DNA of 8,793 nt from JBJXGF01 sp046153015 (lineage in GTDB: Bacteria; Actinomycetota; Acidimicrobiia; Acidimicrobiales; CAIXPF01): NCBI GenBank assembly GCA_046153015.1, contig JBJXGF010000378.1, positions 1 to 8,793 of the forward strand, written 5' to 3'. This document shows, in pieces, positions 1-5,955 of the stretch. The position numbers were made by a program, and so were the translations under genes. Below the pieces are notes generated by a model. It was not told the origin of the DNA. It ran no database searches and was given only the letters and a program-made list of their open reading frames with translations. Each line of letters begins with the position of its first letter. Position 1 is the stretch's first letter.

Positions 1-1372
1 CCGCCGCGCCGCCGCGGAAGCGCGCCGGGAGGCCGCCTCCGGCCCGGCGGGCGGCGGCGAGCGCCTGGGCCCGCAGCGGTTCGATCGCCCCGGGGGAGCC
101 GAGCGGCTCGAGCACCAGGCCGCCGGCGTCCTCCGCCACGGTGAGGTCGCCGCCCCGGGCGATCACGGTCGAACGCAGCCCGCCGTCGAGCGCCGGCGGC
201 GGCGCGTCGGCCCCCACGCCCACCTCCGCCTCGGCGCGGTCGAGCGCCTGCTCCAGGTCGGCGATCAGGTCGGCCGGGTCCTCCAAGCCGACCGAGAGGC
301 GCAGCAGGTCGGCCGGCACCGGGGTCGAGGGCCCCTCGATCGAGGCCCGGTGCTCGATCAGGCTCTCCACCCCGCCGAGCGAGGTGGCCCGCAGGAACAG
401 CTCCACGTGCGCGGCCACGGCCATGGCCAGCGCCTCGCCGCCTCGGAGCCGCAGCGACAGCATGCCGCCGAAGCCGCCGCCCATCTGCCGGGCGGCCAGC
501 GCGTGGCCGGGGAAGGACTCGAGGCCCGGGTAGAGGACCTCGGCCACCAGCGGGTGGCGTTCGAAGCGGCGGGCCAGCGTCAATGCCGAGTCGCACTGGC
601 GGCGCACCCGGACGTGCAGGGTGCGCATGCCCCGCAGGAGCAGCCACGCCTCGAAGGGCCCGAGCATCGGCCCGGCGTCGCGCCGCCAGGCCCGGATCCG
701 CTCCCAGAACGGGTCCTCGACGGCGGTCACCAACGCGCCGGCCAGCACGTCGGAATGGCCGTTGAGGTACTTGGTGGCCGAGTGCATCACGAGGTCCGCG
801 CCCAGCTCGAGCGGGCGGGTCAGGACGGGGGTGGCCACGGTCGAGTCGACGGCCAGGCGGGCGTGCGCGGCGTGGGCCAGCTCGGCGGCGGCGGCGATGT
901 CGGTCACCGCCCAGGTGGGGTTGGCCGGCGTCTCGATCCACACGAGCCGCGTCCGGCCCGGGCGCAGCGCGGCGGCCAGCGCGCCGAGATCGGTGGTGTC
1001 GACGAAGTCGAGGTCCAGCCCCCAGCTCACCCCGAACTCGGCGAGCCACTTGCGCAGCCCCCAGTAGAGGAACCGGCTGAGCACCACGTGGTCGCCGGGC
1101 AGCAGCGCGCAGAACGGCGCAGTGGCCGCCGCCATGCCCGAGCCGAACAGCATCGCCGAGCGGCCCCCTTCGAGGCGGGCCAGCAGCTCCTCGGGCTCGT
1201 CGTAGGCGGGGCTGTCGGCGCGGGTGTAGCCCCGGCCGGAGGAGTAGGCGCCGTCGGCGTCGCGCAGGAACGTGACCGACGGGTGCACGGGCGGCACGAT
1301 CGCCCGGGTGCTCGGCTCGACCCGCCCGAGCGCCTGCGCGGCGACGGTCTCGGGGGACAGCGGGCGCTCCAC
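1..1372 (-). CDS. Cys/Met-metabolism PLP-dependent enzyme (cystathionine gamma-synthase/lyase family), 3' end outside window
   Basis: Trans-sulfuration family enzyme; members make or cleave cystathionine, methionine or related thioethers in the cytosol. The frame is open from GTG at 1372 to the left edge (457 codons seen, no stop). Visible in order: a YTRADSP segment (49-55) in place of the usual Y-x-R-x-x-NP; LEGGRSAMLFGSGMAA (67-82); WIETPANPT (145-153); the cofactor Asp in LAVDST (D175); and the Schiff-base lysine in SATKYLNGH (K201). The catalytic fold should end near residue 380, about the usual family length. A further 75 or more residues follow, including a GGD near 407-409 and LGSPGA near 424-429, not expected in the family. 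I chose GTG 1372 because a TACTGT hexamer lies exactly 8 bases upstream and no Shine-Dalgarno is present, so the mRNA is probably leaderless. Substrate (synthase, gamma-lyase or other) cannot be told from sequence alone. It diverges from the oxidoreductase at 1547. Confidence 0.9.
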   Translation of the reverse strand, partial: MERPLSPETVAAQALGRVEPSTRAIVPPVHPSVTFLRDADGAYSSGRGYTRADSPAYDEPEELLARLEGGRSAMLFGSGMAAATAPFCALLPGDHVVLSRFLYWGLRKWLAEFGVSWGLDLDFVDTTDLGALAAALRPGRTRLVWIETPANPTWAVTDIAAAAELAHAAHARLAVDSTVATPVLTRPLELGADLVMHSATKYLNGHSDVLAGALVTAVEDPFWERIRAWRRDAGPMLGPFEAWLLLRGMRTLHVRVRRQCDSALTLARRFERHPLVAEVLYPGLESFPGHALAARQMGGGFGGMLSLRLRGGEALAMAVAAHVELFLRATSLGGVESLIEHRASIEGPSTPVPADLLRLSVGLEDPADLIADLEQALDRAEAEVGVGADAPPPALDGGLRSTVIARGGDLTVAEDAGGLVLEPLGSPGAIEPLRAQALAAARRAGGGLPARFRGGAA

Positions 1373-1418
1373 CGGGCCAGACAGTAGCCCCGGCGGCGTT
1401 TGTGGCGGGTTGTTCGCG
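1373..1418 (-). promoter_or_regulatory. Leaderless promoter of the PLP enzyme gene with upstream CGCGA-NN-AACCCGCCACAA element
   Basis: Read on the minus strand: the element CGCGA-ac-AACCCGCCACAA (1418-1400), 13 bases, the -10-like hexamer TACTGT (1386-1381), 8 bases, then GTG at 1372. TANNNT is the usual actinobacterial -10 pattern, and its distance to GTG places the transcription start at or near the start codon. No TTGACA-like -35 is visible; the upstream element overlaps where one would lie. The same arrangement occurs on the plus strand at 1500-1546, which strengthens the call. Confidence 0.6.
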
Positions 1419-1499
1419 CGACGCCGAGTAGCGCCCCCCTGACGAAACGCCCTGAGCTGGGCTTTCGCCCGCTGAACCGACCGGTTTCAGATCGGGGGT

Positions 1500-1546
1500 C
1501 GCGACGAACCCGCCACAACCGAGCCGCGGGCCTAGTGTCCGGGCTC
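1500..1546 (+). promoter_or_regulatory. Leaderless promoter of the oxidoreductase gene, near-copy of the divergent promoter
   Basis: The element CGCGA-cg-AACCCGCCACAA (1500-1518) is followed by 14 bases, the hexamer TAGTGT (1533-1538), 8 bases (1539-1546) and GTG at 1547. It matches the opposing promoter at 17 of 19 element positions, in the -10 pattern and in the exact 8-base gap to GTG. The element could be an activator or repressor site shared by both genes, or a conserved -35 region; the sequence alone cannot separate these. Confidence 0.6.
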
Positions 1547-2557
1547 GTGAGCGCCTCGAACGTGCAGATCCTGCTCCGCCAGCGGCCCGTCGGCTTCCCC
1601 GGCGACGAGTGCTTCGAGCTGGTGGAGCGCCGCCGCCCCGAACCCGGCCCGGGCGACGTGCTGGTGCGCAACATCTACCTCTCCACCGACCCGTACCTGC
1701 GGGGGCGGATGGACGGCGCGTTCGCGCTGGGTGAGCCGATCGTGGCGCGGGTGGTCGGCCAGGTGGAGCAGTCCCAGCACTCGGCCTGGCGCCCCGGCGA
1801 CCTGGTGTGGGGCTTCCTCGGCTGGGAGCAGTACACGCTGGTGCGCGGCGGGGGCGGGCTCACCCGCATCGACCCCGCGCTCGGGCCGATCTCCCACGCC
1901 ATCTCGGTCCTCGGCATGCCCGGGCTCACCGCCTGGGTGGGCATGATCCAGCTCGGTCGGCCCGAACCGGGCGAGACGGTGTTCGTGTCCTCCGCCGCCG
2001 GCGCGGTCGGCTCGGTGGCGGGCCAGCTCGCCCGCCTCGCCGGCGCCCGGGTCGTCGGCTCGGCGGGCAGCGACGCCAAGTGCGCCCACGTGGTCGACAC
2101 GCTGCGCTTCGACGCCTGCTTCAACTACCGGACCGCGGCCTCGATCAACGACGCCTTGAAGGAGCACTGCCCGGCCGGGATCGACGTGTACTTCGACAAC
2201 GTCGGCGGGGAGACCCTCGAGGCGGTGTTCCGGCGCATGAACGACCACGCCCGCATCCCGGTCTGCGGGATGATCGCCCGCTACAACGACGTCGGCGATT
2301 CGCCCGGCACGAAGGGCCTCATCGCCGTGCTGGCCAAGCGGGCGACGATGACCGGGTTCTCGATCTACGACCATGTGCATCAACTGCCCGCCTTCCTGCC
2401 TCGGATGTCGGCATGGCTGCGCAGCGGCGAGGTGGTCTACACCGAGGAGATCATCGCCGGCGTCGAGCGGGCGCCCGAAGTGTTCCAGGGCATGCTCCGC
2501 GGCGACGGCGTCGGCAAACGGCTGGTGCAGGTGAGCGAGGACCCGACCAAGGGCTGA
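1547..2557 (+). CDS. NADP-dependent oxidoreductase, MDR superfamily (CurA/YncB, prostaglandin-reductase-like)
   Basis: Medium-chain reductase without zinc; relatives use NADPH to reduce the C=C bond of alpha,beta-unsaturated ketones and aldehydes in the cytosol. At 336 residues it has the normal family length. Visible: the N-terminal VQILLRQRPVG start typical of the group; NIYLSTDPYLRGRMD (42-56); GMPGLTAWVG (123-132); the dinucleotide-binding SAAGAVGSVAGQLA (149-162); DVYFDNVGGETLE (213-225); and the C-terminal GVGKRLVQV (321-329). The zinc-ligand pattern of alcohol dehydrogenases is absent. The reading frame is open further upstream, but GTG 1547 fits both the family N-terminus and the TAGTGT hexamer 8 bases before it. 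The gene is divergent from the PLP enzyme and shares a duplicated promoter element with it. The true substrate is unknown; detoxification of reactive carbonyls or lipid-derived enones is inference from the family. Confidence 0.92.
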   Translation: MSASNVQILLRQRPVGFPGDECFELVERRRPEPGPGDVLVRNIYLSTDPYLRGRMDGAFALGEPIVARVVGQVEQSQHSAWRPGDLVWGFLGWEQYTLVRGGGGLTRIDPALGPISHAISVLGMPGLTAWVGMIQLGRPEPGETVFVSSAAGAVGSVAGQLARLAGARVVGSAGSDAKCAHVVDTLRFDACFNYRTAASINDALKEHCPAGIDVYFDNVGGETLEAVFRRMNDHARIPVCGMIARYNDVGDSPGTKGLIAVLAKRATMTGFSIYDHVHQLPAFLPRMSAWLRSGEVVYTEEIIAGVERAPEVFQGMLRGDGVGKRLVQVSEDPTKG

Positions 2558-2601
2558 GCCCGACCGCGACGAACCTGGCGCTTACACCGTCAGGAGAGGT
2601 G

Positions 2602-2754
2602 ATGAGCATGACTCCCGACGAGAAGACCATCGAGAGGCTCCTCGGCGAGGCGGCCGCCGACCCGGCGCCCCCCGAGGTGGTGGCGGCGGCCAAGGCGGCG
2701 TTCTCGGTGCGCCGCCACGCCCACCAGCTCAAGGGGTCATGCAGCCGAGCATGA
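2602..2754 (+). CDS. Small 50-residue protein, probably the truncated head of a larger actinobacterial regulator-type protein
   Basis: An AGGAG ribosome binding site (2592-2596) precedes ATG 2602 by 5 bases; GTG 2599 and ATG 2608 are alternative starts in the same frame. The product has an acidic, alanine-rich N-terminal half and the stretch DPAPPEVVAAAKAAFSVR (18-35). From memory, that stretch resembles the N-terminal part of a widespread actinobacterial family whose members continue with roughly a hundred more residues after the AAF-[TS]-[WV]-R segment. Here the frame ends soon after with KGSCSRA. Those last codons (from 2729) lie antisense to the final codons of the convergent DUF350 gene, as expected if the original 3' part was deleted. 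It may be a decayed remnant with intact translation signals or a genuine small protein. It lies 44 bases after the oxidoreductase stop and could be co-transcribed with it. Confidence 0.5.
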   Translation: MSMTPDEKTIERLLGEAAADPAPPEVVAAAKAAFSVRRHAHQLKGSCSRA

Positions 2755-3187
2755 CCACGCCCACGGCGAGGCTCAGCGAGGCGAGCAGCACCGCGTGGGC
2801 GCTGTCGTTGGCGGTGATCCGCTCCGCGGTGCGGGGCAACGCGAGCCGGGCGCCCACGTTGACCGCCAGCTGGAGCACCAGCGCGATCGCCGCCCAGATG
2901 CTCATGTCGAACCAGTCGGCGCTGTGCGCCGCGGCGGCGGCGAGGGGCACGGCGAAGCCGACGAGCGCCCCGCCGAACACGACCGCCTTGGCCGTGTTGC
3001 CGCCGCCGATGCCGCCCCAGTCCTGCCACGGCGTCACCAGCGTGTAGAGCGCGCCGAAGACCAGCAGCGCCGCGCCGGCCACGCCCAGCGCGGCCAGGAA
3101 GGCGGGGAACTCGGCCAGCGAATCGGCCGGCGAGGTCACCTGGGACAGCAGCTCGACAGGGGGCACGGCGGGCGCTCCTACGTTCAT
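2729..3187 (-). CDS. DUF350 (YjfL/UPF0719-type) four-helix inner membrane protein
   Basis: Integral membrane protein of 152 residues; DUF350 proteins are about 130-140 residues with four helices and no settled biochemical role. Helices are visible at about 28-52, 66-88, 95-117 and 129-150. Family-typical features include GGNTAKAVVFGG (61-73), DMSIWAAIALVLQL (94-107), ERITANDSAHAVLLASLSLA (122-141) and the closing GCMTP. It begins 10 bases after the ligase gene stop, so it is the last gene of the minus-strand cluster and ends tail-to-tail with the small plus-strand frame, overlapping it by 26 bases. The start is uncertain: ATG 3187 has a weak GAGGG, whereas GTG 3166, seven codons on, has GTAGGAG with about 8 bases of spacing and gives a length closer to the family norm. 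The DUF350-ligase-DUF1190 set is known from the enterobacterial yjf locus, which supports a joint envelope function. Confidence 0.88.
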   Translation of the reverse strand: MNVGAPAVPPVELLSQVTSPADSLAEFPAFLAALGVAGAALLVFGALYTLVTPWQDWGGIGGGNTAKAVVFGGALVGFAVPLAAAAAHSADWFDMSIWAAIALVLQLAVNVGARLALPRTAERITANDSAHAVLLASLSLAVGVVMLGCMTP

Positions 3188-3197
3188 CCGAGGGCCC

Positions 3198-4361
3198 TCA
3201 CCCGAGGAGGTAGTGGGGCACGAAGTTGGACAGGTTGGTCGACACGAGCCCCGGGAACTCCCGCACGGTGATGCCGGCCGGGGTCGGCCCGACCGCCCAG
3301 GCGCCGAGCACGCAGTGCCGCCCGTCGCCGGCCTCGAAGAGCGGCGCGAACCGCTGGTGCACGAACCCGGCGCCCCCGTAGCCGCCGCCGGTCTCCTCGA
3401 CCACGAGCGAGCCGGAGTAGACGGTGACGTTGGCGCCCTCGCGGGACAGCACCGGCTTGCGCACGTACAGCCCCGAACGCAGGGGGCCGGCGTCGTAATA
3501 GGCGGGCGCCAGGTTGGGGTGGCCCTCGTTCAGCGCCCACAGCACCGGCAGCATGGCCTTGTTCGCCACCAGCGCCTTCCACATCGGCTCGACGAGGTTC
3601 CAGCGGTCGAGCAGCAGGTGCGGGCCGAACGCCTCCCGCATCAGCCACTCCTTCGGGTAGAGGCAGAACAGGTTCCGGATCTGCACCTCGTCGCCGTCGC
3701 GCCACACGCCCGCTTCGGCGTCCCAGCCGACGTCGCCCACGTCGATGATCTTGGTGTCGAGCCCCACCTGGCGGGCGAGGTCCCCGAGGTAGGCCACGTT
3801 GCACCAGTCCTCCAGCGAGCCCTGCTGGCAGGCGAGGTGGAGCAGGTCGCCGTCGAAGCGCCGGGCGACGTCGCGCCAACGCTCGATCATCCGCTCGTGG
3901 AAGCTGTTGAACTGGTCCGCGGCGGCGGGGAGCTCGCCGGCGGCGAGGAGATCCTCCAGCCAGACCCACTGGGCCAGCATCTCGATGCAGGTGGTGGGCG
4001 TGTCGGCGTTGTACTCGAGCAGGATCGGCGGGCCCGCCCCCGTGTACGCGAGGTCGAAGCGGCCGTACAGCTCGAGCTGCTCGGCCTCGCCGTCGGCCTC
4101 CCAGGACGCCTCGATCAGGCCCAGGAACGGCTCGGGGATGGCGAAACGCTCGTAGGCCCGGGCGCGCACCACGTGCTCCACCGCGGCGAGGTACAGGCCG
4201 TGCAGCTCGGCGGTCGCCGCCTCCAGCTCGTCGATCTCAGCGGCGCCGAACCGGTACCGGACGTCCTCCCGCCAATATCCGTCGAGCGAGTGGAACGCGA
4301 AGCCGATCTGCTCGCAGCGCGCCGGCCAGTCCGGCCGGGGCCGGGACGCCTCGCGTTGCAT
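3198..4361 (-). CDS. Glutathionylspermidine-synthase-like ATP-grasp ligase (YjfC/YgiC family)
   Basis: ATP-dependent carboxylate-amine ligase domain as in the C-terminal half of glutathionylspermidine synthase; stand-alone YjfC/YgiC proteins are about 386 residues, and this one is 387. Visible: CEQIGFAFHSLDGYWRED (16-33); YGRFDLAY and the acidic active-site stretch LEYNADTPT (115-123); YPKEW (235-239); EPMWKALVANKAMLPVLW (258-275); EGHPNL (279-284); the nucleotide-binding VRKPVLSREGANV (300-312); GAWAVG-PAGITVRE (353-368); and a closing NFVPHYLLG. The N-terminal amidase half of true bifunctional enzymes is absent. ATG 4361 lies 7 bases after the lipoprotein stop, with no strong ribosome site of its own, suggesting translational coupling. 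The amine and carboxylate substrates are unknown. Actinobacteria generally lack glutathione as main thiol, so glutathionylspermidine itself is unlikely, and modification of a protein or peptide is a reasonable alternative. Confidence 0.92.
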   Translation of the reverse strand: MQREASRPRPDWPARCEQIGFAFHSLDGYWREDVRYRFGAAEIDELEAATAELHGLYLAAVEHVVRARAYERFAIPEPFLGLIEASWEADGEAEQLELYGRFDLAYTGAGPPILLEYNADTPTTCIEMLAQWVWLEDLLAAGELPAAADQFNSFHERMIERWRDVARRFDGDLLHLACQQGSLEDWCNVAYLGDLARQVGLDTKIIDVGDVGWDAEAGVWRDGDEVQIRNLFCLYPKEWLMREAFGPHLLLDRWNLVEPMWKALVANKAMLPVLWALNEGHPNLAPAYYDAGPLRSGLYVRKPVLSREGANVTVYSGSLVVEETGGGYGGAGFVHQRFAPLFEAGDGRHCVLGAWAVGPTPAGITVREFPGLVSTNLSNFVPHYLLG

Positions 4362-4368
4362 CAGACGG

Positions 4369-4776
4369 TCACGAGCCGCTCGAGTCCACGGCGGTGCCGC
4401 CGAAGCCGCTGCGGGCGGTCGAGCCGCCGCCGGTCGAGGCTTTCGGAGTCACGGCGCCCGTGGCCGGGTCGCTCGTGAAGTTCGCCTTCGGGTTGCCGGC
4501 CCGGTCCGCCTCGCCGATCGCGCCCGAGGGGACGCCCCGACCGCCGAACAGCCACCCCGAACGCCGGTACACCGGGCCGAACACGTAGCCGGCGGGATAG
4601 CGCGAACCGGCCGTCGCGCAGGCCGAGGCGTCGTCCACCGGGAGCTCGGGATGGCGGGCGAGGCACTGCTCGCGGCTCTCGTACACCCCGCGCCGCGGCG
4701 GGCTCGAGCAGGCGGTGAGCGTGAGGCTGAAGCCCACGAGGCTCACCACCGCCGAACGGCGCAAGCGCTCGCTCAC
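4369..4776 (-). CDS. DUF1190-like (YgiB/YjfM) lipoprotein with Gly/Ser-rich C-terminal tail
   Basis: Predicted membrane-anchored lipoprotein of 135 residues and first gene of the ligase/DUF350 cluster. A hydrophobic signal (about 8-22) ends in the lipobox LTAC with lipidated Cys at 23. Next come a short polar segment, VYESREQCLARHPE (31-44), a second cysteine at 53 and an aromatic YVFGPVYRRSGWLFGG patch (64-79). The Y-E/A-S/T-R-E-x-C pattern and the RSGFGG motif near the end (122-127) resemble the DUF1190 proteins YgiB and YjfM, whose tail carries R-G-GFG. A longer frame reaches ATG 4875, but I chose GTG 4776 because AGGAGAGG sits 6 bases before it and the signal peptide then begins properly (MSERLRRS). 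The ribosome site abuts a 9-base-pair hairpin. The family match is by motif and neighbourhood; overall similarity is low. Confidence 0.75.
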   Translation of the reverse strand: MSERLRRSAVVSLVGFSLTLTACSSPPRRGVYESREQCLARHPELPVDDASACATAGSRYPAGYVFGPVYRRSGWLFGGRGVPSGAIGEADRAGNPKANFTSDPATGAVTPKASTGGGSTARSGFGGTAVDSSGS

Positions 4777-4808
4777 GCTGCACCTCTCCTGGGGGCTGCG
4801 CCCCCAGG
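4777..4808 (-). promoter_or_regulatory. Ribosome binding site abutting a perfect hairpin, ahead of the lipoprotein gene
   Basis: CCTGGGGGC (4788-4796), loop tgc (4797-4799) and GCCCCCAGG (4800-4808) form a perfect 9-base-pair stem. On the minus strand the arm nearest the gene ends in CCAGG, and its AGG is the first part of the AGGAGAGG ribosome binding site (4790-4783) of the lipoprotein gene at 4776. Folding would therefore hide part of the Shine-Dalgarno. It could tune translation, act as a weak terminator after the dehydrogenase gene (no U-tract is present), or simply be a dispersed repeat, since a related sequence lies at 8764-8788. Confidence 0.5.
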
Positions 4809-4848
4809 CCCCATCTGCGCCCGGCTCGCTGGCGCTCGCTCGGTCGCA

Positions 4849-4905
4849 CCAGCGTTCGCTTCGCTCACGCTGCACCTCTTCCAGCGTTCGCCTCGCTCAC
4901 GCTGG
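4849..4905. repeat. Two 24-base direct repeats with inverted ends between the dehydrogenase and lipoprotein genes
   Basis: The stretches 4849-4872 and 4881-4904 are identical at 23 of 24 positions, 32 bases apart. Each begins CCAGCG and ends CGCTG, so each can form a short stem-loop. The second copy contains the dehydrogenase stop codon. An 18-base exact match links 4862-4879 to 4770-4787, the ribosome-site and start region of the lipoprotein gene, so the core CAGCGTGAGCGA (minus strand) occurs three times in 140 bases. This suggests local duplication or a REP-like element family. Confidence 0.7.
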
Positions 4906-5898
4906 CTCCTCGAGGTCGGCGGGGGTGCGCTCGTTCAGCAGGGGCTCGCCGGCCCGGTAGCGGCGCAGGTTCTCGAGAAAGGTCGGCAGCAGCCGATCGT
5001 TGGTGGCCACGCTGCGCCCCGCGGCGTGCGGGGTGATCGTCACCGCCGGGTGCATCCAGAGGGGGCTGTCCGGGGCCAGCGGCTCCTCCTCGGTCACATC
5101 GAGCACGGCGGCGCCGGGCGCCCCGGCGTCGAGCGCGGCCAGCAGCGCCGCCTCGTCGACGAGGGCGCCCCGGGCCACGTTCACGAGCACCGAGCCGGGC
5201 CGCATGCGGGCGAGGAGGTCGGCGTCGACCAAGTGCGCGGTGGCGGCCGTGGCCGGCGCGGCCAGCACCAGCACGTCGGCCTCGCCGACCACGGCGGCGA
5301 GTTGGGCGGGGCCGATCATGCGGTCCACCGGCTCGGCGCCGCTCGGGTGGCGGCGCACCCCGATCACGTGCGCGCCGAAGGCCTGGGCGCGGCGCGCCGT
5401 CTCCGAGCCGATCGCTCCCACCCCGACGATCAGCCAGGTGGAGCCGGCGACCTCCCGGAAGCGGTGCGCCGGACGGGTCCACTCGTGCTTGGCCGCCGCG
5501 TCCCGCCAGCGCTGCGCCTCCTGGAACGCGTCGAGCACGGAGCGCAGGATGTACTCGGAGATGGCCACCGCCGTGCCGTGGCCGGTGGTGAGGCGGATCC
5601 CTCGCCTGACCACCTCGGCGAAGAACGGGTTCTCGAACCCGGCGGCGGGGGACTGGAACCAGCGGATCGACTCGCAGCGCTTCACGAAGCCGAGGAAGCG
5701 GCGTGACGCGCCGGTGTGGAACAGGTCGTAGGTGCCAAAGGCCACCTCCGGCGCCGCGTGCTCCCACGCCACGCTCGGACCGAGCCCGCCCGCTCGGATC
5801 TCGCCGGCGCCGTCCATCACCAGCCAGCCGACGCCCTCGACCGCGTGCAGCCGGTCGCGGAAGCGGTCGAAGGCGACGTCGGACACCAGCACGTCCAT
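4897..5898 (-). CDS. D-isomer-specific 2-hydroxyacid dehydrogenase (NAD-binding)
   Basis: Soluble NAD(P)-dependent enzyme that interconverts a 2-hydroxyacid and its 2-keto acid. At 333 residues it has the normal length. Visible: a divergent N-terminal catalytic lobe (1-100); GHGTAVAISEYILRSVL (106-122), the hinge helix region; the Rossmann motif GVGAIGSETARRAQAFG (159-175); catalytic Arg in VNVARGALVDE (R243); catalytic Glu in LDVTEEEPL (E272); and catalytic His in TPHAAG (H291). All three catalytic residues are present. ATG 5898 has no Shine-Dalgarno, but TAGAAC lies 6 bases upstream, so the mRNA is probably leaderless. The stop falls inside a repeat, 120 bases before the lipoprotein gene on the same strand; read-through into that cluster is possible, but a shared pathway is not obvious. 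Substrate cannot be assigned; the family includes glyoxylate/hydroxypyruvate and phosphoglycerate dehydrogenases. Confidence 0.92.
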   Translation of the reverse strand: MDVLVSDVAFDRFRDRLHAVEGVGWLVMDGAGEIRAGGLGPSVAWEHAAPEVAFGTYDLFHTGASRRFLGFVKRCESIRWFQSPAAGFENPFFAEVVRRGIRLTTGHGTAVAISEYILRSVLDAFQEAQRWRDAAAKHEWTRPAHRFREVAGSTWLIVGVGAIGSETARRAQAFGAHVIGVRRHPSGAEPVDRMIGPAQLAAVVGEADVLVLAAPATAATAHLVDADLLARMRPGSVLVNVARGALVDEAALLAALDAGAPGAAVLDVTEEEPLAPDSPLWMHPAVTITPHAAGRSVATNDRLLPTFLENLRRYRAGEPLLNERTPADLEEPA

Positions 5899-5912
5899 GT
5901 CTGTGTTCTACC
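5899..5912 (-). promoter_or_regulatory. Leaderless -10-type promoter of the 2-hydroxyacid dehydrogenase gene
   Basis: On the minus strand, GG-TAGAAC (hexamer 5910-5905) is followed by acagac and then ATG 5898. The six-base gap puts the transcription start at the start codon, and no ribosome binding site is present. The hexamer ends in C instead of the preferred T, and no -35 is visible 16-18 bases upstream. Confidence 0.4.
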
Positions 5913-5955
5913 GGAAACCGGGCTACAGGTCTGGCCGCGGCGTGCCGATGAACCG

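Noticed and set aside
350..1387. A 345-codon plus-strand frame opposite the PLP enzyme
   Set aside because: The minus strand carries the full PLP motif set, including SATKYLNGH. The plus frame is a GC-driven shadow.
1532..2383. A 283-codon minus-strand frame opposite the oxidoreductase
   Set aside because: The plus strand carries the complete MDR-family protein; the antisense product has low-complexity composition.
2571..2591. ECF-sigma-like promoter GAAC...CGTC before the small frame
   Set aside because: The spacing between the two boxes is only 13 bases, shorter than the usual 15-17, and the match is short enough to be chance.
3213..4478. A 421-codon plus-strand frame across the ligase gene
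   Set aside because: The minus strand encodes all conserved motifs of the glutathionylspermidine-synthase-like family; the plus frame has none.
4777..4875. N-terminal extension of the lipoprotein gene to ATG 4875
   Set aside because: It would place 33 polar residues before the signal peptide, has a poor start context, and runs through repeat and hairpin DNA; GTG 4776 has a strong ribosome site.
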